Positions 17,690 to 27,203 are shown, counted from the stretch's first letter. The stretch: DNA of 64,000 nt from Desulforhopalus singaporensis (GCF_900104445.1 NZ_FNJI01000006.1:62001-126000), one strand, 5' to 3'. Numbers and translations are program-made. Notes: generated from the letters alone by a model not told the origin.

Positions 17690-18145
17690 ATGAACAGGCA
17701 AAGGCATAAAGAATCGTCCCTGTCCCGGGGGCTGGCTTTTTTGAGCGAGCGGGACAGGGAGATAATGACCGGCGAGATGGAGGAGATTTTCTGTCGCGGC
17801 GGCAGCACCCTCTTTACCATGGATGAGCCGGCGGAAGGGATGTATGTTCTGGTCGAGGGGAGGATCGCGGTGCAGAAACCAACAGGCTTTGGCGACAGGA
17901 TACAGGTGGTCGCCCTTCTTGACCCGGGTGCTCCAGTGGGTGAAGGAGGCCTTTTGCAAGGTTGGATGCGCAGTTCGACCCTGGTTGCGGTGACGGACTC
18001 CAGGTTGCTGTTTCTATCGACCGAAGCGTTTGAGAAACTGGAAACAGATTATCCGCAGCTGGCGCTTAAGCTGGTTAAGTGGGGGATCTCCCGTCTGTCT
18101 ATGAGACTGAAAAAAAATTCCGAGCGTCTGGCCAGAATTCTCTGA
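17690..18145 (+). CDS. Cyclic-nucleotide-binding (CNB) domain protein
   Basis: 151 residues from ATG 17690, one base after the mlaC stop. One CNB beta-roll: GSTLFTMDEPAEGMYVLVEG, quoted in family order, and LDPGAPVGEGGLLQ at the phosphate-binding cassette position. The normal Arg of the cassette is not evident, so cyclic-nucleotide binding is doubtful. No DNA-binding domain follows. It may regulate or accompany the Mla transporter. A TTG start at 17648 inside mlaC would add 14 residues. Confidence 0.78.
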   Translation: MNRQRHKESSLSRGLAFLSERDREIMTGEMEEIFCRGGSTLFTMDEPAEGMYVLVEGRIAVQKPTGFGDRIQVVALLDPGAPVGEGGLLQGWMRSSTLVAVTDSRLLFLSTEAFEKLETDYPQLALKLVKWGISRLSMRLKKNSERLARIL

Positions 18146-18346
18146 TTATCAGTCAACATGCCTGGGTATCGGTGCAATATCAAGCGGTTGAGCACCGTCT
18201 GCATAAAGCGGGTAATAGCAGTGGCAATCCGGGGCTGTTAGATTTTCTCAGGGCGGATCTTTTTTTTCTGGCCATTCGTTTACAAATTGATTATTTTTCC
18301 TAGTTTTTAATTTCCGGTGAGCAGCAGTTGTTGCTGAAATAACTTT

Positions 18347-18865
18347 ATGAAACTGCATTTTGACGATATCACAGCACGGCCAAGTTACTTTACTGTAAAG
18401 GAAAATAGCTGGCATGCAGAGGGTGATGGGTGCTCATTTTCGGGTACTGCAAATATAACTGCATCAAAACTGGATGGCGAAAGAGTCTCTCTCAAAGGGA
18501 GGTTCGACGGGGTGTTGACCGCTCCCTGTTCGAGGTGCGGAAAAAAAGTGAGCCGAAAAGCGGAAAACAGCTTTGCTTACCTGGTGACAACAAAACCGGA
18601 AACGATTCCGGAACTGCCGGAGATAGAATGCAGTGATGACGATGTCAATACCCTCTATCTCGACACTCCGGTGATTGATATTGCAGAAATCGTGCAGGAA
18701 CAGCTCTATCTTGAGGTTCCTCTGCAGATACTCTGTGATGGGAACTGCAAAGGGATCTGCCCCGGCTGCGGAGCCGATCTTAACAGTGAAACATGCACTT
18801 GTGTGAAGGATAACAGTAATTCGCCTTTTGCTGTTCTTGGTAACCTAAAAAAGAAAACCAACTAA
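18347..18865 (+). CDS. yceD: YceD/DUF177-family protein with zinc-type cysteines
   Basis: 172 residues. First CxxC in CSRCGKKVSRK, central acidic region, and the C-terminal Cys cluster CDGNCKGICPGCGADLN. YceD family members influence 23S rRNA accumulation and lie before rpmF in many bacteria, as here (40 bp upstream of rpmF). Biochemical function is not established. Confidence 0.92.
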   Translation: MKLHFDDITARPSYFTVKENSWHAEGDGCSFSGTANITASKLDGERVSLKGRFDGVLTAPCSRCGKKVSRKAENSFAYLVTTKPETIPELPEIECSDDDVNTLYLDTPVIDIAEIVQEQLYLEVPLQILCDGNCKGICPGCGADLNSETCTCVKDNSNSPFAVLGNLKKKTN

Positions 18866-18905
18866 TCTGATGGTATAACAGAATATACCGAATTTGGAGG
18901 ATACA

Positions 18906-19094
18906 ATGGCCTTACCTAAAAGAAGACACTCCCATTCCCGAACAAGGAAAAGACGGTCCCATGACGCCCTGACTGCCCCCGGGCTGTCGGTATGCGGAGA
19001 GTGCGGTGAACCGAAGGAACCGCATCGCCTCTGTGGAAATTGCGGGAAATACAAAGGGAGAACTGTTTACTCTCTTGATGCTGAATTGGAATAG
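18906..19094 (+). CDS. rpmF: 50S ribosomal protein L32
   Basis: 62 residues: MALPKRRHSHSRTRKR start, then a Cys4 zinc ribbon (CGECGEP and CGNCGKYKG). ATG 18906 follows GGAGG by six bases; a TTG a few codons upstream is rejected. The plsX start follows 9 bp later, a usual arrangement. Confidence 0.97.
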   Translation: MALPKRRHSHSRTRKRRSHDALTAPGLSVCGECGEPKEPHRLCGNCGKYKGRTVYSLDAELE

Positions 19095-19103
19095 GAGAGT
19101 GGT

Positions 19104-20123
19104 GTGCATATAGCCCTGGACGCCATGGGCGGAGACCATGGTTCGGAAGAGCTGATCGCCGGGGCTCTGCAAGCAGTTGAAGAGACGGGTTTATATGTAA
19201 GCCTGGTCGGTGACGAATCCCTTCTTAACTCGCATCTTGAGACATTAGCTCCCGATTCCCGGACCGCAAAAAAAATAACTATAGTTCACTCATCCGAAGT
19301 TGTGGGAATGAATGAACACCCAGCGACCGCTATCCGCAAGAAAAAGGACTCCTCGGTGATGGTGGCCTTCGATCTGGTGCGGCGTGGTGTGGCGGATGCT
19401 GCCGTGAGCGCAGGGAATTCCGGAGCGACAATGGCCGCCGGCATCAGAAAACTCGGCAGGCTGAACGGGATCTCCCGGCCGGGAATAGCATCCGCTTTTC
19501 CAACCCGCAAAAAGCCTGTGGTAATGATGGACATTGGCGCCAACGTCGACTGCAAACCGGTTCACCTGTACCAGTTTGCAATTATGGCTTCGGCTTTCTC
19601 CAAAATTACCGGGGTTCAAAACCCCAAAATAGGTCTGCTCACCATTGGTGAGGAAACCGGTAAAGGGAACAGCCTGGTCAAGGAGACGTACCCCCTGCTG
19701 GAAAAAAGCTCGCTTAATTTTATCGGCAATGTGGAAGGGCGGGATGTATTTCAGGGTGATATCGATGTTATTGTCTGTGACGGGTTTGTTGGAAACATCT
19801 GTCTCAAAGTCAGTGAAGGGCTCGCCGATGCTGCCATGCAGATGCTTCGTGACGAGATAATCAAATCCTGGATCGCGAAAATCGGCTATCTTCTTACCCG
19901 TAAGGCATTCAGGTCGTTCAAAAAACGTGTCGATTACGCAGAGTACGGGGGAGCCCCTCTTCTCGGTATCGACGGGGTTGGTTTTATCTGCCACGGAAAA
20001 TCCACGTCACACGCGATCAAAAATGCAATAATCAAAGCTGCCCAGATGGCGAAAGGCAATATCAACAGGGATATACTGGCAAGCCTCGCAGCGGGAAATA
20101 ATGTAGAACATTTGGAGATGTAA
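19104..20123 (+). CDS. plsX: Phosphate acyltransferase PlsX
   Basis: 339 residues. Makes acyl-phosphate from acyl-ACP for phospholipid synthesis. Diagnostic stretches: ALDAMGGDHG at the N-terminus, AAVSAGNSGATMA, GANVDCKP and IVCDGFVGNICLKVSEGLAD. Starts with GTG at 19104, behind AGGAG. The stop overlaps fabH (TAATG). Confidence 0.97.
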   Translation: MHIALDAMGGDHGSEELIAGALQAVEETGLYVSLVGDESLLNSHLETLAPDSRTAKKITIVHSSEVVGMNEHPATAIRKKKDSSVMVAFDLVRRGVADAAVSAGNSGATMAAGIRKLGRLNGISRPGIASAFPTRKKPVVMMDIGANVDCKPVHLYQFAIMASAFSKITGVQNPKIGLLTIGEETGKGNSLVKETYPLLEKSSLNFIGNVEGRDVFQGDIDVIVCDGFVGNICLKVSEGLADAAMQMLRDEIIKSWIAKIGYLLTRKAFRSFKKRVDYAEYGGAPLLGIDGVGFICHGKSTSHAIKNAIIKAAQMAKGNINRDILASLAAGNNVEHLEM

Positions 20124-21097
20124 TGGGAACTGTGGTTCTCGGGACCGGATCTTGTCTGCCCGAAAGAGTCTTAACTAATACAGAGCTGGAATCCATTGTC
20201 GACACCAGCGATGAGTGGATCCGTGCTCGCACGGGAATAGTTTCCAGGCGAATAGGCGGCAAAGGTGAACTCAACTACCAACTGGCGGCAAAGGCGGCGA
20301 GAAGAGCTCTGGCAAACGCCAATGTAGAACCGGAGGAGATCGGCCTGGTCGTCGTCGGAACTATCAGCTCGCACATGCAGATGCCTTCAAGCGCCTGTTT
20401 TGTGCAAGATGAAATCGGCGCAAAAAATGCCTTCGCCTTTGATCTCAACGCCGCATGTTCCGGCTTTCTCTATGGACTCGATCTTGCCGATAAATACATC
20501 CGCGCTGATCATTCCATGAAGGTTCTGGTCATCGGTGCTGAAACCTTGTCAAGCAGACTTGACTGGCAGGACCGCAACACCTGCATACTTTTTGGTGACG
20601 GGGCTGGTGCTGCTGTTTTCGGTTATGCGGAAAATGAGCGCGGGGTGATTGGCTCCAATATGCTTTCCGACGGAAGCCTCTGGCGTCTTCTGCATATGCA
20701 CGGCCCGCAAAGTTCCAATCCCGACTTGGTAGTGGAAGACTGGTCCGGCGCCTACATCCGCATGGAAGGAAGGGAAGTGTTCAAGCATGCGGTCAAGGCG
20801 ATGGACACCGCAGTCAGGGTTCTGCTGGAAAGAGAAAATATCAGTATTGACGAGGTGGATGTGGTTATTCCCCACCAGGCCAATATGAGGATTTTGAACA
20901 AATTGATTGACCGTCTAAAAGTGCCACAGAGTAAAGTATTTATAAACGTAAACAAGTATGGTAATACATCTGCTGCATCTATTCCGATCGCCCTCGACGA
21001 GGCGAATTCTTCGGACTTTATTGCAAAGGGTAATACGATACTATTCTGTTCCTTTGGCGGAGGTTTCACTTGGGGAGCAGCCCTGATGAAGTGGTAA
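20123..21097 (+). CDS. fabH: 3-oxoacyl-ACP synthase III (FabH)
   Basis: 324 residues. Starts fatty acid synthesis by condensing acyl-CoA with malonyl-ACP. Catalytic triad visible: Cys in LNAACSGFLYGLDLA, His in VIPHQANMRI, Asn in NKYGNTSAAS. ATG overlaps the plsX stop. It is followed not by fabD, as usual, but by an acyl-CoA dehydrogenase gene 14 bp later. Confidence 0.97.
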   Translation: MGTVVLGTGSCLPERVLTNTELESIVDTSDEWIRARTGIVSRRIGGKGELNYQLAAKAARRALANANVEPEEIGLVVVGTISSHMQMPSSACFVQDEIGAKNAFAFDLNAACSGFLYGLDLADKYIRADHSMKVLVIGAETLSSRLDWQDRNTCILFGDGAGAAVFGYAENERGVIGSNMLSDGSLWRLLHMHGPQSSNPDLVVEDWSGAYIRMEGREVFKHAVKAMDTAVRVLLERENISIDEVDVVIPHQANMRILNKLIDRLKVPQSKVFINVNKYGNTSAASIPIALDEANSSDFIAKGNTILFCSFGGGFTWGAALMKW

Positions 21098-21111
21098 ACA
21101 GGAGATATTTC

Positions 21112-22260
21112 ATGGATTATTTTTTATCTGAAGAACAGCAGATGATCGTCGATATTGCAAGACAGATCACTGACGAGCGCATTATTCCGAATAGGGCAGA
21201 ACTTGACGAAAAACATGAATTTCCCCGTGAAATTTTAAACGATATGGCCAAAGCCGATCTGTTTGGGGTGCCGATCCCGGAAGAATATGGAGGTTTTGGC
21301 GGCGGCTGTTTCGACATAGTTCTCACTGTGGAACAATTCGGCCGGGGCTGTATAGGAGTCGGGACCGCATTTGCGGCCAATTTTCTCGGAGTCTATCCGA
21401 TAATACTTGCCGGTTCCAAAGAGATGAAAGAGAAATATCTGCCGGACGTTGCCGCAGGTAAAAAATTTGGCGCATTCGGTCTGACCGAGGCCAACGCCGG
21501 ATCGGATGCTTCAGGCATAAAGACCACGGCGGTGCTCGACGGTGACGAATGGGTGCTTAACGGCACCAAGCAGTGGATCACCAACGGAGGCGAGGCGCAA
21601 ATCTACTCTGTTGTGGCAATAACCGACCGAAGCCGGGGACCGCGGGGAGCATCTATATTCGTTGTCGAAGAAGGGGATCCCGGTTTCTCCTGTGGACCGA
21701 AGGAGAAGAAGATGGGAATCAGGGCGTCGTCGACCACCGAACTGATTTTCAAGGACTGCCGTATTCCCAAGGACAGGCTCGTTGGGCGCCAGGGGACTGG
21801 TTTTATAACTGTCATGAAGACTCTTGACCTGTCCCGGCCCGGAATTGCCGCCCTGGGAGTCGGTCTTGCCCAGGGGGCTCTTGACCAGGCGGCAGCGTAT
21901 GCGAAACAGAGACAGCAGTTTGGCAAACCCATCATCGGTTTCCAGGCTGTTCAGCACATGCTTGCCGATATGGCGATAGGAATCGAATCCGCAAGGTCAC
22001 TGGTTTACTCCTCAGCCAAGCATATTCAGGCCCATCCGAAAGATATGTCCAAGGTAAGCGCAATGTGCAAGGCTTATGCAACAGATGTGGCGATGAAGGT
22101 TACCACCGACGCCGTTCAGGTCATGGGCGGTTACGGATACATGTGTGAATACCCGGTTGAAAAGATGATGCGCGATGCCAAGATCCTGCAGATCTATGAA
22201 GGCACCAACCAGATCCAGCGCAATGTCATCGGCCAGGAGATCAATAAAGAATATTCCTGA
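21112..22260 (+). CDS. Acyl-CoA dehydrogenase embedded in the fatty acid synthesis operon
   Basis: 382 residues, flavoenzyme of the short/medium-chain type. Motifs: FGLTEANAGSDASG (FAD/substrate loop), QWITNGG, GMGIRASSTTELIF-type segment (KMGIRASSTTELIFKDCRIP), and C-terminal YEGTNQIQRNVIG with the catalytic Glu. ATG 21112 follows AGGAG. It is co-transcribed with etfB and etfA, its electron acceptors. Sitting between fabH and fabG, it may act on fatty acyl groups rather than in ordinary beta-oxidation; substrate unknown. Confidence 0.94.
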   Translation: MDYFLSEEQQMIVDIARQITDERIIPNRAELDEKHEFPREILNDMAKADLFGVPIPEEYGGFGGGCFDIVLTVEQFGRGCIGVGTAFAANFLGVYPIILAGSKEMKEKYLPDVAAGKKFGAFGLTEANAGSDASGIKTTAVLDGDEWVLNGTKQWITNGGEAQIYSVVAITDRSRGPRGASIFVVEEGDPGFSCGPKEKKMGIRASSTTELIFKDCRIPKDRLVGRQGTGFITVMKTLDLSRPGIAALGVGLAQGALDQAAAYAKQRQQFGKPIIGFQAVQHMLADMAIGIESARSLVYSSAKHIQAHPKDMSKVSAMCKAYATDVAMKVTTDAVQVMGGYGYMCEYPVEKMMRDAKILQIYEGTNQIQRNVIGQEINKEYS

Positions 22261-22311
22261 AAAAATACGGAAAAACAACACTGGTTTTCCGGTTGAACAT
22301 ACAGGTTTTGA

Positions 22312-23094
22312 ATGAAGATAATTGTATGCATAAAACAGGTTCCCGATACCAAGGACGTACGTCTGGACCCTGAAACCAACACCCTTGCACGGGAGGGAGT
22401 TGAGTCGATCATGAATCCTTACGATCAACACGCTCTTGAAGAGGCGGTTCGATTGAAGGAGCAGTACGGAGGGGAGGTTGTAGCGGTAACCATGGGCCCG
22501 CCCCAGGCCGAGGAGATGCTGCGACTGGCAGTGAGCTGCGGCGCGGACGATGTGGTCTTGGTCTCCGACCGGTCATTTGCCGGGGCCGATACCTGGGCAA
22601 CCTCATACACTCTTGAGAAGGCATTGAAAAAAATAGGGGATTTCGACCTTATCCTCTGCGGCAAGCAGGCGATCGACGGCGATACCGCCCAGGTTGGGCC
22701 CGGTCTGGCCACGAGGCTGGATATTCCTTATATAACCTGTGTTCAGAAGATCCGGGAATTCACCGAAAACAAGCTGGTGCTCGAGAGGATGATGGATGAC
22801 GGCTTCGATGTGGTCCGGGTGGAGTGTCCGTTGCTTGTCACGGTAGTAAAAGATATCAATGAGCCCAGGGTACCTTCTCTTAAAGGTAAGATGAGGGCCA
22901 AGAAGATCGATATAACCAAGCTGTCGGCTGATGATATCGGCGCAGACCCGGCCTGTATCGGTCTGCCTGGCTCCCCCACCAAGGTGGTGAAGGTGTTCGC
23001 CCCCGAACCACGGGGGGGACGCGCCGTTTTCGAGGGAAACCTTGATGAGCAGATTGACCAGCTGGTCGACAAACTAATGCCATATCTGTCCTAG
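22312..23094 (+). CDS. etfB: Electron transfer flavoprotein beta subunit
   Basis: 260 residues, normal length. MKIIVCIKQVPDTKDVR start and AMP/FAD-binding GKQAIDGDTAQVGPGLA are typical of EtfB. It accepts electrons from the adjacent dehydrogenase together with EtfA. It lies 51 bp after the dehydrogenase and 17 bp before etfA. Confidence 0.96.
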   Translation: MKIIVCIKQVPDTKDVRLDPETNTLAREGVESIMNPYDQHALEEAVRLKEQYGGEVVAVTMGPPQAEEMLRLAVSCGADDVVLVSDRSFAGADTWATSYTLEKALKKIGDFDLILCGKQAIDGDTAQVGPGLATRLDIPYITCVQKIREFTENKLVLERMMDDGFDVVRVECPLLVTVVKDINEPRVPSLKGKMRAKKIDITKLSADDIGADPACIGLPGSPTKVVKVFAPEPRGGRAVFEGNLDEQIDQLVDKLMPYLS

Positions 23095-23111
23095 ATCGGA
23101 ATATTGAGATT

Positions 23112-24299
23112 ATGTTGAAAGTAAGTGAAGAGTTGTGCATCGGTTGTGGAATCTGTGAAGACAGTTGCCCGTTTGGTGCCATAGAAATAGAGGATGGTCT
23201 GGCCGTAGTCGGAGATAACTGTACTCTATGCGGAGCCTGTGTCGAAAGCTGCGAAGTCGGTGCCTTGTCGCTTGAGGTTATGGAGAAAACCGTCCAGCAG
23301 GATCTCTCAAGCTGGCAGGGGGTCTGGGTCTACTGTGAATTCAGGCGGGGGGAGCTGGCGCCGGTGGCGCTAGAACTTCTCGGCGCCGGACGACGGCTGG
23401 CTGACAAAAGAGGTGTGCCGCTTGGTGCAGTGCTTATCGGATACCAGACTGGTGATACCGCAGCACAGTTGATCGGACATGGGGCGGATACTGTTTTCGT
23501 GGTTGATTGTGAGCCCATGCAGGTTTTCCGCGAGGATGTCTACAGCAGGGTCCTGACCTCGCTGATACGGTCCCACAAGCCGGAAATCGTGCTTGCCGGT
23601 GCCACCGCCATCGGAAGATCATTTATCCCCGGAGTGGCTGTCAAACTCAATGCCGGTCTTACGGCAGACTGTACCGGGCTTGAGATACGTGAAGAAGACG
23701 GCGCGTTGTTGCAGACCCGGCCGGCGTTTGGCGGAAATATCATGGCGACGATCGTGTGTGAGGATTCACGGCCGCAGATGGCCACGGTGCGTCCCAAAGT
23801 TATGAAGGCTCTCGAGTTCGACAAGGCTAGAGACGGGGAGATTGTTCCGGTAGAGCCAGAACCAGATCAGATAACTAGCTGTATCGAGGTTGTTGAAGAG
23901 GTTGTCTCGGAAGAGGTAAGCGTTAATATCCAGGAGGCGGACGTTCTTATTTCCGGTGGTCGCGGTCTCGAAAGTGAAAAAGGTTTTGATCTGATCCGCG
24001 AACTCGCCAATGCAATGGGAGCCAAGGTGTCGGCGTCAAGAGCAGTGGTCGACGCCGGATGGATCCCCTATCCGCACCAGGTCGGCCAGACCGGAAAAAC
24101 CGTGGCGCCGAAGCTCTACATCGCCTGCGGAATATCCGGAGCCATCCAGCACGTGGCCGGAATGCAGTCGGCGGAGACCGTGGTGGCAATTAACAGGGAT
24201 GAAAACGCCACTATTTTTGACGTTGCCGATTACGGTATAGTGGGCGACCTTTTTGAAATCCTCCCTAAACTGATACGAAAAATCGAGGAGCGCCGGTAA
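23112..24299 (+). CDS. etfA: Electron transfer flavoprotein alpha subunit with N-terminal 2[4Fe-4S] ferredoxin domain
   Basis: 395 residues. Residues 1-60 hold two complete CxxCxxCxxxC clusters (CIGCGICEDSCP, CTLCGACVESCE). The EtfA core follows (VYCEFRRGEL; FAD-domain motifs GRGLESEKG, SRAVVDAGWIPYPHQVGQTG, YIACGISGAIQHVAGM). The ferredoxin extension, found in anaerobes, lets the ETF take or give electrons to low-potential carriers and is seen in many ETFs linked to membrane or bifurcating reactions. Ends 2 bp before fabG. Confidence 0.96.
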   Translation: MLKVSEELCIGCGICEDSCPFGAIEIEDGLAVVGDNCTLCGACVESCEVGALSLEVMEKTVQQDLSSWQGVWVYCEFRRGELAPVALELLGAGRRLADKRGVPLGAVLIGYQTGDTAAQLIGHGADTVFVVDCEPMQVFREDVYSRVLTSLIRSHKPEIVLAGATAIGRSFIPGVAVKLNAGLTADCTGLEIREEDGALLQTRPAFGGNIMATIVCEDSRPQMATVRPKVMKALEFDKARDGEIVPVEPEPDQITSCIEVVEEVVSEEVSVNIQEADVLISGGRGLESEKGFDLIRELANAMGAKVSASRAVVDAGWIPYPHQVGQTGKTVAPKLYIACGISGAIQHVAGMQSAETVVAINRDENATIFDVADYGIVGDLFEILPKLIRKIEERR

Positions 24300-24301
24300 T
24301 T

Positions 24302-25045
24302 ATGCGTCTGGACGGAAAAGTAGCTGTGGTGACCGGGGGCAGCAGGGGGATTGGCAGGGCAATATGCATAAGGCTGGCTTCAATGGGTGCTTTTGTCTAT
24401 GTGAACTATGTCAGCCGCTCCGATGCAGCTGAAGAGGTTAAAAAAGAGATTGAAAAGCTAGGAGGGCAGGCTGAAATCATCGGTTTTGATGTGGCCGACG
24501 GTGATGCGGTGCAGCAGGCGTTCAAGGAGATAGTAAAAAAATCGGAGTCCATCGATATTCTGGTCAATAACGCCGGAATAACCAGAGACGGCCTGTTGGC
24601 GAGGATGAAGGAAAGTGACTGGGACTCTGTTTTAGATACCAATCTCAAAGGCGCTTTTTTCTGTTCCAAGGCTGCCTCCAGGACTATGATGAAAAAGAAG
24701 AGCGGCCGTATCGTCAATATTACCTCGGTATCGGGATTTGCCGGTAATTCCGGTCAGGCCAATTATTCCGCCGCCAAGGCAGGACTCGTCGGCTTCACCA
24801 AGGCGACGGCAAGAGAGTATGCGTCGAGGAATATAACGGTGAACTGCGTCGCCCCTGGGTATATCGAAACAGAGATGACCGATGCTCTGGGTGACGAGGT
24901 GCAGCAGCAGATTAAAAGTGAAATTCCGCTGGCTATTTTCGGACAGGCAGAAGACATTGCCGCAGCGGTAGCCTATCTTGTTTCAGAGGATGGGCGCTAC
25001 GTAACCGGACAGACTCTGCATGTCAACGGTGGAATGTATATGTAG
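24302..25045 (+). CDS. fabG: 3-oxoacyl-ACP reductase
   Basis: 247 residues, short-chain dehydrogenase. VVTGGSRGIGRAI nucleotide motif, NNAGITRD, catalytic Ser in NITSVSG, Tyr-Lys in NYSAAKAG and PG motif APGYIETEMTD. NADPH-dependent ketoreduction step of fatty acid synthesis. It begins 2 bp after etfA, implying one transcript. Confidence 0.97.
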   Translation: MRLDGKVAVVTGGSRGIGRAICIRLASMGAFVYVNYVSRSDAAEEVKKEIEKLGGQAEIIGFDVADGDAVQQAFKEIVKKSESIDILVNNAGITRDGLLARMKESDWDSVLDTNLKGAFFCSKAASRTMMKKKSGRIVNITSVSGFAGNSGQANYSAAKAGLVGFTKATAREYASRNITVNCVAPGYIETEMTDALGDEVQQQIKSEIPLAIFGQAEDIAAAVAYLVSEDGRYVTGQTLHVNGGMYM

Positions 25046-25128
25046 TACAGGTAGAAGAAGATAATTATCAATTGTAAGTATGTAGCAGTTTTAAAATTTG
25101 TAGTTAATGTCAAATAAGGAGATTTATC

Positions 25129-25359
25129 ATGGCTATTCAAGATGAAATGATCGATATAATTGTTGAACAGTTAAGCGTTGACAAGGATAAAGTGGTACCT
25201 AACGCCTCTTTTGTCGATGATCTGGGAGCGGATTCTTTGGACCTCGTGGAGCTTATCATGGCGATGGAAGAGGGATTTGATATTGAAATTCCAGATGAAG
25301 ATGCTGAGAGCATTGCAACCGTACAGGATGCAATTGACTACGTAAATAAGCATCAGTAA
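25129..25359 (+). CDS. acpP: Acyl carrier protein
   Basis: 76 residues, acidic. The phosphopantetheine site is [12 protein letters not shown] with Ser about 38. Carries growing fatty acyl chains. Preceded by AAGGAG and an 83-bp gap after fabG. Confidence 0.98.
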   Translation: MAIQDEMIDIIVEQLSVDKDKVVPNASFVDDLGADSLDLVELIMAMEEGFDIEIPDEDAESIATVQDAIDYVNKHQ

Positions 25360-25440
25360 GCCTTTTGGCGTAAACAGCAGCAATTTTAATACCCAATTTT
25401 GCATCGCATGGCGAGGAAAACAGACTAAAGGAGCAGTATC

Positions 25441-26682
25441 GTGGAGCGAAGGGTAGTTGTTACCGGTGTAGGTCTTGTCACACCAGTTGGCATTGGTGTT
25501 GAGAAAAGCTGGAAAAATATATGTGCCGGTGTGAGCGGCATTGACTTCATCGAACGTTTCGATACCAGCGATTATGGAGTTAAAATTGCTGCTGAAATAA
25601 AAGACTTTCAGGCAGAAGATTTTTTCGACAAGAAAGAGGCGAAACATCTCGATCTTTTTGTGCAGTACGGGATGGCCGCAGCGCGTATGGCCATTGAGGA
25701 CAGCGGTTTTACAATCGACGATGGGAACAGCGGTCGCGTAGGAGTTATTACCGGATGCGGCATGGGTGGACTGCCGACCATTGAAAAATATCACAAAGTC
25801 AGTCTGGACAGGGGGCCGAAAAAAATCACCCCGTTTTTTATTCCGATGGTGATTCCGAACATGCCATCGGGACATATTTCCATGGCTATCAAGAGCAAGG
25901 GACCAAACCTGTCATTGACTACGGCTTGCGCAGCCGGTACCCATGCGGTGGGCGAGGCATATCGCCATATCAAATACGGCATGTGTGATATGGTGGTGAG
26001 CGGCGGTACCGAGGCAGTTATCTGCGGCCTCGGGGTCGGGGGATTTTCCGCGATGAAGGCGCTGTCAACCAGAAATGATGACCCCAAGGGAGCGTCGAGA
26101 CCTTTTGATAAAGATCGTGACGGGTTCGTGATGGGGGAAGGCTCCGGAATGCTCATTCTGGAGGAGTACCAGCACGCCGTGGACCGAGGAGCTCATATCT
26201 ACGCGGAGATTTGCGGGTACGGTCTGAGTAGTGACGCCCATCATATTGCAGCTCCGCCGGAAGATGCCGAGGGTGGTGTCAGGGCCATGAGGATGGCGAT
26301 CGAGGATTCCGGGCTTCCTCTTGACGGATTCGACTATATCAATGCTCACGGCACTTCGACCCCGCTCAACGACAGGTGTGAAACGCACGCTATCAAAACC
26401 GTATTCGGTGAGCTTGCCAAAAACATTGCGATCAGTTCCACCAAATCGATGACCGGACATCTGCTGGGGGCTGCGGGGGGAATAGAATCGGTCTTTCTGG
26501 CGCTGGCGGTCAACGACCAGATTGCCCCACCAACCATCAATCATAACGAACCCAGCGCTGAATGCGATCTGGATTATACGCCAAATGTAGCAAGAAAGAT
26601 GGAGATACGTGCGGGACTGTCCAACTCGTTCGGTTTTGGCGGGACCAACGCTGTGGTTGCGATGAAGCGGGTTCAGGAATAA
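25441..26682 (+). CDS. fabF: 3-oxoacyl-ACP synthase II
   Basis: 413 residues. Elongating condensing enzyme: catalytic Cys in LTTACAAGTHAVGEA, His in NAHGTSTPLND and HLLGAAGG. Start is GTG at 25441 behind AAGGAGC. Closes the fatty acid operon. Confidence 0.97.
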   Translation: MERRVVVTGVGLVTPVGIGVEKSWKNICAGVSGIDFIERFDTSDYGVKIAAEIKDFQAEDFFDKKEAKHLDLFVQYGMAAARMAIEDSGFTIDDGNSGRVGVITGCGMGGLPTIEKYHKVSLDRGPKKITPFFIPMVIPNMPSGHISMAIKSKGPNLSLTTACAAGTHAVGEAYRHIKYGMCDMVVSGGTEAVICGLGVGGFSAMKALSTRNDDPKGASRPFDKDRDGFVMGEGSGMLILEEYQHAVDRGAHIYAEICGYGLSSDAHHIAAPPEDAEGGVRAMRMAIEDSGLPLDGFDYINAHGTSTPLNDRCETHAIKTVFGELAKNIAISSTKSMTGHLLGAAGGIESVFLALAVNDQIAPPTINHNEPSAECDLDYTPNVARKMEIRAGLSNSFGFGGTNAVVAMKRVQE

Positions 26683-26700
26683 AGGGGGCACGGAAGATAG

Positions 26701-27129
26701 ATGAAAATCGTTGTCGCAGCTGATCACGGCGGATACGAACTGAAACAGAAAATCAAGGCACATCTTGCGGACAAGGGTGTCGACTTGGTCGATGAGGGAT
26801 GTTTTTCCGGCGAATCCGTGGACTATCCGGATTTTGCGAACAAGGCTGTTGCGAAGATCGTCGGAGGTGACTGTCAGAGAGGGGTTCTTATCTGCGGCAC
26901 CGGCATCGGCATGTCGATAGTAGCCAACCGTAACATGGCCATCCGAGCCGCCCTGTGTCACGATGTCCATACCGCCAGAATGAGTCGTGAACATAACGAC
27001 GCCAACGTACTTTGTCTCGGGGCGAGGATCCTCAGTGTTGATGACGCGCTTGCGATGGTCGACACCTGGCTTGAAACCGAATTCTCCGGTGGACGGCACC
27101 AGCGGCGGATTGAAAAGTTCAGCCGCTAG
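26701..27129 (+). CDS. rpiB: Ribose-5-phosphate isomerase B
   Basis: 142 residues. VVAADHGGYELKQKI start, active-site Cys region GVLICGTGIGMSIVANR, and ARMSREHNDANVLCLGARI. Interconverts ribose 5-phosphate and ribulose 5-phosphate. It starts 18 bp after fabF; a strong terminator hairpin follows. Confidence 0.96.
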   Translation: MKIVVAADHGGYELKQKIKAHLADKGVDLVDEGCFSGESVDYPDFANKAVAKIVGGDCQRGVLICGTGIGMSIVANRNMAIRAALCHDVHTARMSREHNDANVLCLGARILSVDDALAMVDTWLETEFSGGRHQRRIEKFSR

Positions 27130-27161
27130 ACAGGGCGTGACAGATTAATTTATAAATTCCT

Positions 27162-27203
27162 AAAGCCGGTTTTGCGCATCTGCAAAATCGGCTTTCAAGT
27201 TTT
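27162..27203 (+). terminator. Rho-independent terminator after rpiB
   Basis: 14-bp stem (27162-27175 with 27182-27195; one G-T pair) with a GCATCT loop, followed by CAAGTTTTATG. It ends the fatty acid/rpiB transcript ahead of nrdR. Confidence 0.7.

Noticed and set aside
26065-27099. Long minus-strand ORF opposite fabF and rpiB
   Set aside because: Antisense to two conserved genes; no family features; length is expected from codon bias of the true genes.
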